From CBDHHC01 sp050633205 (lineage in GTDB: Bacteria; Pseudomonadota; Alphaproteobacteria; Rhizobiales; CBDHHC01): a DNA stretch of 8,321 nt. Shown here in pieces: positions 5,911-8,321 of this stretch (positions are counted from its first letter, which is position 1; each line of letters starts with the position of its first letter). Under the pieces are notes generated by a model. It did not search any database. It was not told the origin of the DNA and was given only the letters and a program-made list of their open reading frames with translations. The DNA is taken from NCBI GenBank assembly GCA_050633205.1, contig JBOEGA010000146.1, positions 1 to 8,321 on the forward strand, given 5' to 3'. Made by a program: the position numbers and the translations under genes.

Positions 5911-7410
5911 TTATATCTTCTGATTATACTCGCCAACCTCGGGCTGAGCATCGAGATAGCCGTCAATCTCCGCAAAGATTGCTCGCATATTTTCTTCAGA
6001 AGTCGGACTCTCAACAACCACAACCAGTTCAGGCTTGTTGGATGAAGCCCGCAGCAAACCCCATGTACCATCAGCAAGAACCATGCGGATACCATTCACA
6101 GTAATGACTTCCCGAATAGCCTGTCCGGCAAGCTCACCACCATCATCGGCAATTTTCTGGAAATGGCTGATAGCCCGGTCAATAACATCATACTTGATCT
6201 CATCAGCACATTTCGGAGACATGGTAGGAGACTGCCATGTTTTCGGCAGAGCATTCTTCAGATCAGCCATCGTCTTGCCCGGATTATTATCCAGCATATC
6301 ACAGACAGCCAGCGCAGAAACAAGCCCGTCATCATAACCGCGTCCAATTGGAGGATTAAAGAAGAAGTGCCCCGATTTCTCAAACCCGACAAGAGCACCA
6401 GTCTCATGGCTGTAACGTTTGATATAGGAATGCCCGGTCTTCCAGTAAGTTGTCGTAGCACCATTCGCCTGCAACACGGGGTCAGTAAGGAACAGACCTG
6501 TTGATTTTACATCAGCAACAAATTTTGCATTCGGATGTTGAGCAGAAATATTACGGGCAAGCATCACGCCGACCTTATCTGCAAATATCTCGTGTCCCTC
6601 ATTATCCACAACACCGCAACGGTCACCATCCCCATCAAATGCAAGACCAACATCCGCACCATGCTCAAGCACAGCATCACGAAGGGCATTCAGCATTTTC
6701 AGGTCTTCAGGGTTTGGATTATGATTAGGGAATGTATGATCAAGCTCACAATTCAGGGGGATAACTTCACAACCGATATCCTCAAGAACCTTCGGAGCAA
6801 ATGCACCGGCTGTTCCATTACCACAAGCCGCTACAACTTTAAGTTTCTTTTTGAGCTTATCTCTCTTAAGTAAATCCTCGGTATATCTGTCAGCCATATC
6901 GGTGACTATATGTAACTTGCCGTTACCAGACATATCAAAATCAGCATTCAGAACAATTTCTTTCAGAGCGGTCATTTCATCCGGTCCAAAAGTCAGAGGA
7001 CGATCCAGCCCCATTTTTATGCCAGTCCAGCCATTATCATTATGGCTCGCCGTAACCATTGCCACACCTTCAACTTCAAGCTCAAACTGCGCAAAATATG
7101 CCATTGGAGAAAGCGCAAGACCAATATCAAACACTTCCATACCGGTAGATAACAGACCTGTAATCAGGGCACATTTGACTGAGGAGGAGTAAGAGCGGAA
7201 ATCATGACCAACAACAATGCGCTGAGGTACATTCTTTTTCTTGAATAATGTACCTAAACCCATCCCTATCGCCTGTAAGCCCATCAGGTTGATTTCCTGC
7301 GGAAACAGCCAGCGAGCATCATACTCTCTGAAGCCGGTTGGCTTGATTAGTGGTAAGCGTTCAAATTCCGGAGTGTTTGGAACAAGCCCTACTTGCGGTT
7401 TTGGAAACAT
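5911..7410 (-). CDS. Phosphomannomutase/phosphoglucomutase (alpha-D-phosphohexomutase family)
   Basis: The enzyme interconverts 6-phospho and 1-phospho forms of hexoses, giving mannose-1-P or glucose-1-P for GDP-mannose, nucleotide sugars and envelope polysaccharide. The 499-aa product has all four functional loops. The phosphoserine loop is TASHNDNGWTGIKMG (120-134, phosphoserine Ser122). The metal loop is DGDGDR (259-264). The sugar-binding loop is GFEKSGH (342-348; Glu344, Ser346 and His348 match the Glu-Ser-His of Pseudomonas PMM/PGM). The phosphate-binding loop is RASSNKP (454-460). The first loop has ND where many relatives have NP. GAGGA (7417-7421) lies 6 bases before ATG 7410. It could be named manB, pmm or algC-like; substrate preference cannot be read from the sequence. 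It lies 193 bases downstream of the retropepsin-like gene on the same strand and converges with rarA. Confidence 0.93.
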   Translation of the reverse strand: MFPKPQVGLVPNTPEFERLPLIKPTGFREYDARWLFPQEINLMGLQAIGMGLGTLFKKKNVPQRIVVGHDFRSYSSSVKCALITGLLSTGMEVFDIGLALSPMAYFAQFELEVEGVAMVTASHNDNGWTGIKMGLDRPLTFGPDEMTALKEIVLNADFDMSGNGKLHIVTDMADRYTEDLLKRDKLKKKLKVVAACGNGTAGAFAPKVLEDIGCEVIPLNCELDHTFPNHNPNPEDLKMLNALRDAVLEHGADVGLAFDGDGDRCGVVDNEGHEIFADKVGVMLARNISAQHPNAKFVADVKSTGLFLTDPVLQANGATTTYWKTGHSYIKRYSHETGALVGFEKSGHFFFNPPIGRGYDDGLVSALAVCDMLDNNPGKTMADLKNALPKTWQSPTMSPKCADEIKYDVIDRAISHFQKIADDGGELAGQAIREVITVNGIRMVLADGTWGLLRASSNKPELVVVVESPTSEENMRAIFAEIDGYLDAQPEVGEYNQKI

Positions 7411-7469
7411 CCTATATCCTCAATTAATAACAATAAAAAGCTCAGCCTGGAGCCATCTTACCTAATGAT

Positions 7470-7498
7470 AATCTATTTTTGTTTTTTGTAAGACACAA
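7470..7498 (-). promoter_or_regulatory. Weak candidate promoter for the mutase gene
   Basis: Read on the - strand, TTGTGT (7493-7498) and TAGATT (7470-7475) are 17 bases apart, in an A/T-rich stretch about 60 bases before the mutase ATG. The -35 matches the sigma-70 consensus at only 3 of 6 positions and the -10 at 4 of 6. A promoter somewhere in the 193-base spacer 7411-7603 is plausible because that gap is long for a simple operon. The rest of the spacer holds only weak dyads. Confidence 0.25.
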
Positions 7499-7603
7499 AT
7501 GGCGCAAATGCATACGCTTGTTTCTGTTCTATAAAAAACAGATACCGTGTCCTCTAAGCTAAGGATAGAGCAAAATAAAGAATATGGGGAGTGTTGCGGT
7601 AAT

Positions 7604-8164
7604 TTATTGTGTCAGAATCAGGTTGCCGTCTTTCATCTCGACATGCTGAAGCTTGCCAATAAAGCTCATACCCAGCAGATTGATAGTCAGTTTTCCGGGC
7701 TCCGCAATAAAGGCTGGCACATTTTTAACGGAAATATCACCGATTTCAATTCGATCGAGAGTAACATGAGCCACACGGGCAATTCCATTTGCCGTTCTGG
7801 TTCTTCCATTAAATCTGAGAGAGTTGGGGTTGATCCCCAGTTGTTCTGCTGTTTCATGGGTCAGGGCAACCAGTGTCGCTCCGGTATCAGCAAGCAGCTT
7901 TGCATTATGCCCATTAATACGGGCCTGAACATGATAATGACCATAAGTATTGGAGGGGATTACGATCTTGCGATCAAAGCCTGTGCTTTTTTCAGGCACA
8001 GAGACTAAGGTACCTTTATATTGATCTTCGGCATACTGAATGACACCGGAAAGACCTTTTGCCAGATCCTTATGGTATGCAACACCGGCACTGCAGATAC
8101 AGATTGCCACGCTCCAGGTTGCTACCTCTTTTATTGCTTGATTTACGCCAGAACCAAACGCCAT
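7604..8164 (-). CDS. Membrane-anchored retropepsin-like aspartic protease (clan AA, TIGR02281-type)
   Basis: The 186-aa product has one hydrophobic segment at about 14-30 (VATWSVAICICSAGVAY), probably an uncleaved anchor with the protease domain in the periplasm. The C-terminal domain (about 65-186) has the active-site motif LLADTGATLVALT (90-102; catalytic Asp93), TANGIARVAHVTLDRIEIGDISVKNVPA (124-151) and LLGMSFIGKL (163-172). These match the alphaproteobacterial clan AA family TIGR02281. Only one catalytic Asp is present, so activity should need a homodimer, as in retroviral proteases. Characterised relatives include APRc of Rickettsia conorii, and the Caulobacter polarity protease PerP is a similar enzyme; the substrate here is unknown. 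The ribosome binding site before ATG 8164 is weak (GAG about 6 bases upstream). The gene heads the - strand pair with the mutase, and no clear terminator separates them. Confidence 0.88.
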   Translation of the reverse strand: MAFGSGVNQAIKEVATWSVAICICSAGVAYHKDLAKGLSGVIQYAEDQYKGTLVSVPEKSTGFDRKIVIPSNTYGHYHVQARINGHNAKLLADTGATLVALTHETAEQLGINPNSLRFNGRTRTANGIARVAHVTLDRIEIGDISVKNVPAFIAEPGKLTINLLGMSFIGKLQHVEMKDGNLILTQ

Positions 8165-8209
8165 AACACACTCTATTTCCGGTCCGGATTATTATTAATT
8201 TTCCGTCTT

Positions 8210-8238
8210 TTGACCACATTGTCTAATGTGAATATAAT
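8210..8238 (+). promoter_or_regulatory. Near-consensus sigma-70 promoter reading rightward out of the window
   Basis: TTGACC (8210-8215, 5 of 6 to consensus), exactly 17 bases, then TATAAT (8233-8238, perfect). This is the best sigma-70 promoter match in the window. It points away from the retropepsin-like gene, with transcription expected to start near 8245. No open reading frame of note begins before the window ends, so its target lies beyond 8321 or is a non-coding RNA. Confidence 0.65.
8215..8230. promoter_or_regulatory. Inverted repeat in the promoter spacer (possible operator)
   Basis: The perfect inverted repeat CACATT-GTCT-AATGTG fills almost the whole spacer between the -35 and -10 of the rightward promoter. 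Such a position is typical of a repressor site, but I recognise no regulator for it. It also lies 50-65 bases upstream of the divergent retropepsin-like gene, so it could affect both. Confidence 0.4.
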
Positions 8239-8254
8239 GGCACAAATTTAATTA

Positions 8255-8304
8255 AGAAAGTCTTTCTGGCACTGTATTTCGCCCAAAACACACGTATATA
8301 GTGC
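8255..8304 (+). other. Dyads in the presumed 5' untranslated region at the right edge
   Basis: AGAAAG-T-CTTTCT (8255-8267) is a 6-1-6 palindrome just after the predicted transcription start. GCACTGTAT (8269-8277) can pair with ATATAGTGC (8296-8304) to form a 9-bp stem with one G-U pair and an 18-base loop. Both would lie in the leader of the rightward transcript. No coding signal is seen here. Confidence 0.35.
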
Positions 8305-8321
8305 AATTTGAAAAGACCTAA

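Noticed and set aside
6035..7192. Four + strand frames of 75-113 aa opposite the mutase gene
   Set aside because: Each is antisense to conserved catalytic loops of the mutase, and the composition looks like reverse-complement translation.
7523..7542. TCTGTT/AACAGA dyad with an A-rich loop in the 193-base spacer, considered as a terminator of the retropepsin-like gene
   Set aside because: On the - strand the T run falls inside the loop rather than after the stem, and the stem is only 6 bp.
7552..7570. CTCTA/TAGAG dyad shortly after the retropepsin-like gene stop
   Set aside because: Five AT-rich base pairs with no following T run are too weak to call a terminator.
7547..8008. 153-aa open frame on the + strand antisense to the retropepsin-like gene
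   Set aside because: It lies almost wholly opposite a gene with clear family motifs, has no good ribosome binding site, and its translation shows no recognisable domain.

Overview
The window looks like a conserved chromosomal segment of an alphaproteobacterium. The evidence is the order adk-rpsM-rpsK-rpoA-rplQ with no rpsD between rpsK and rpoA, the lengths and motifs of the ribosomal proteins (S13 122 aa, S11 129 aa, L17 141 aa), a two-PDZ Do-family protease followed directly by rarA, and a DTGA-type membrane-anchored retropepsin-like protease of the kind concentrated in this class. Base composition is moderate to AT-leaning. I cannot place it below class level from sequence alone. I see no insertion sequence, phage gene, CRISPR array, tRNA or rRNA.

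Left part (1-2891, + strand): the tail of the spc/alpha ribosomal operon. The C-terminal part of adenylate kinase runs into a 61-base assembly gap (202-262). After a 165-base leader come rpsM (S13, GTG start), rpsK (S11), rpoA (RNA polymerase alpha, best start GTG 1345) and rplQ (L17). Each of the three spacers in this operon holds a perfect inverted repeat, and the operon closes with a textbook intrinsic terminator at 2859-2891.

Middle part (2892-5852, + strand): a probable two-gene unit. The first gene is a secreted Do/HtrA serine protease with signal peptide, intact His-Asp-Ser triad and two PDZ domains. The second, 33 bases downstream, is the AAA+ ATPase RarA (MgsA). The promoter region before the protease contains a match to the heat-shock sigma-32 (RpoH) pattern and a spaced 7-base dyad. 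A long hairpin at 5868-5904 sits between the convergent ends of rarA and the next gene.

Right part (5868-8321): two genes on the - strand, read from right to left. They are a 186-aa membrane-anchored retropepsin-like aspartic protease (8164-7604) and a 499-aa phosphomannomutase/phosphoglucomutase (7410-5911). The last 157 bases carry a near-consensus sigma-70 promoter on the + strand (TTGACC, 17 bases, TATAAT), with an inverted repeat in its spacer and further dyads downstream. It drives something that begins beyond the window.

Functionally this is mostly housekeeping: transcription and translation core, envelope protein quality control, replication-fork maintenance and sugar-phosphate interconversion for envelope polysaccharides. 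The least understood items are the retropepsin-like protease and the structured promoter region at the right edge. I found no clear evidence of a wholly new multi-gene system.
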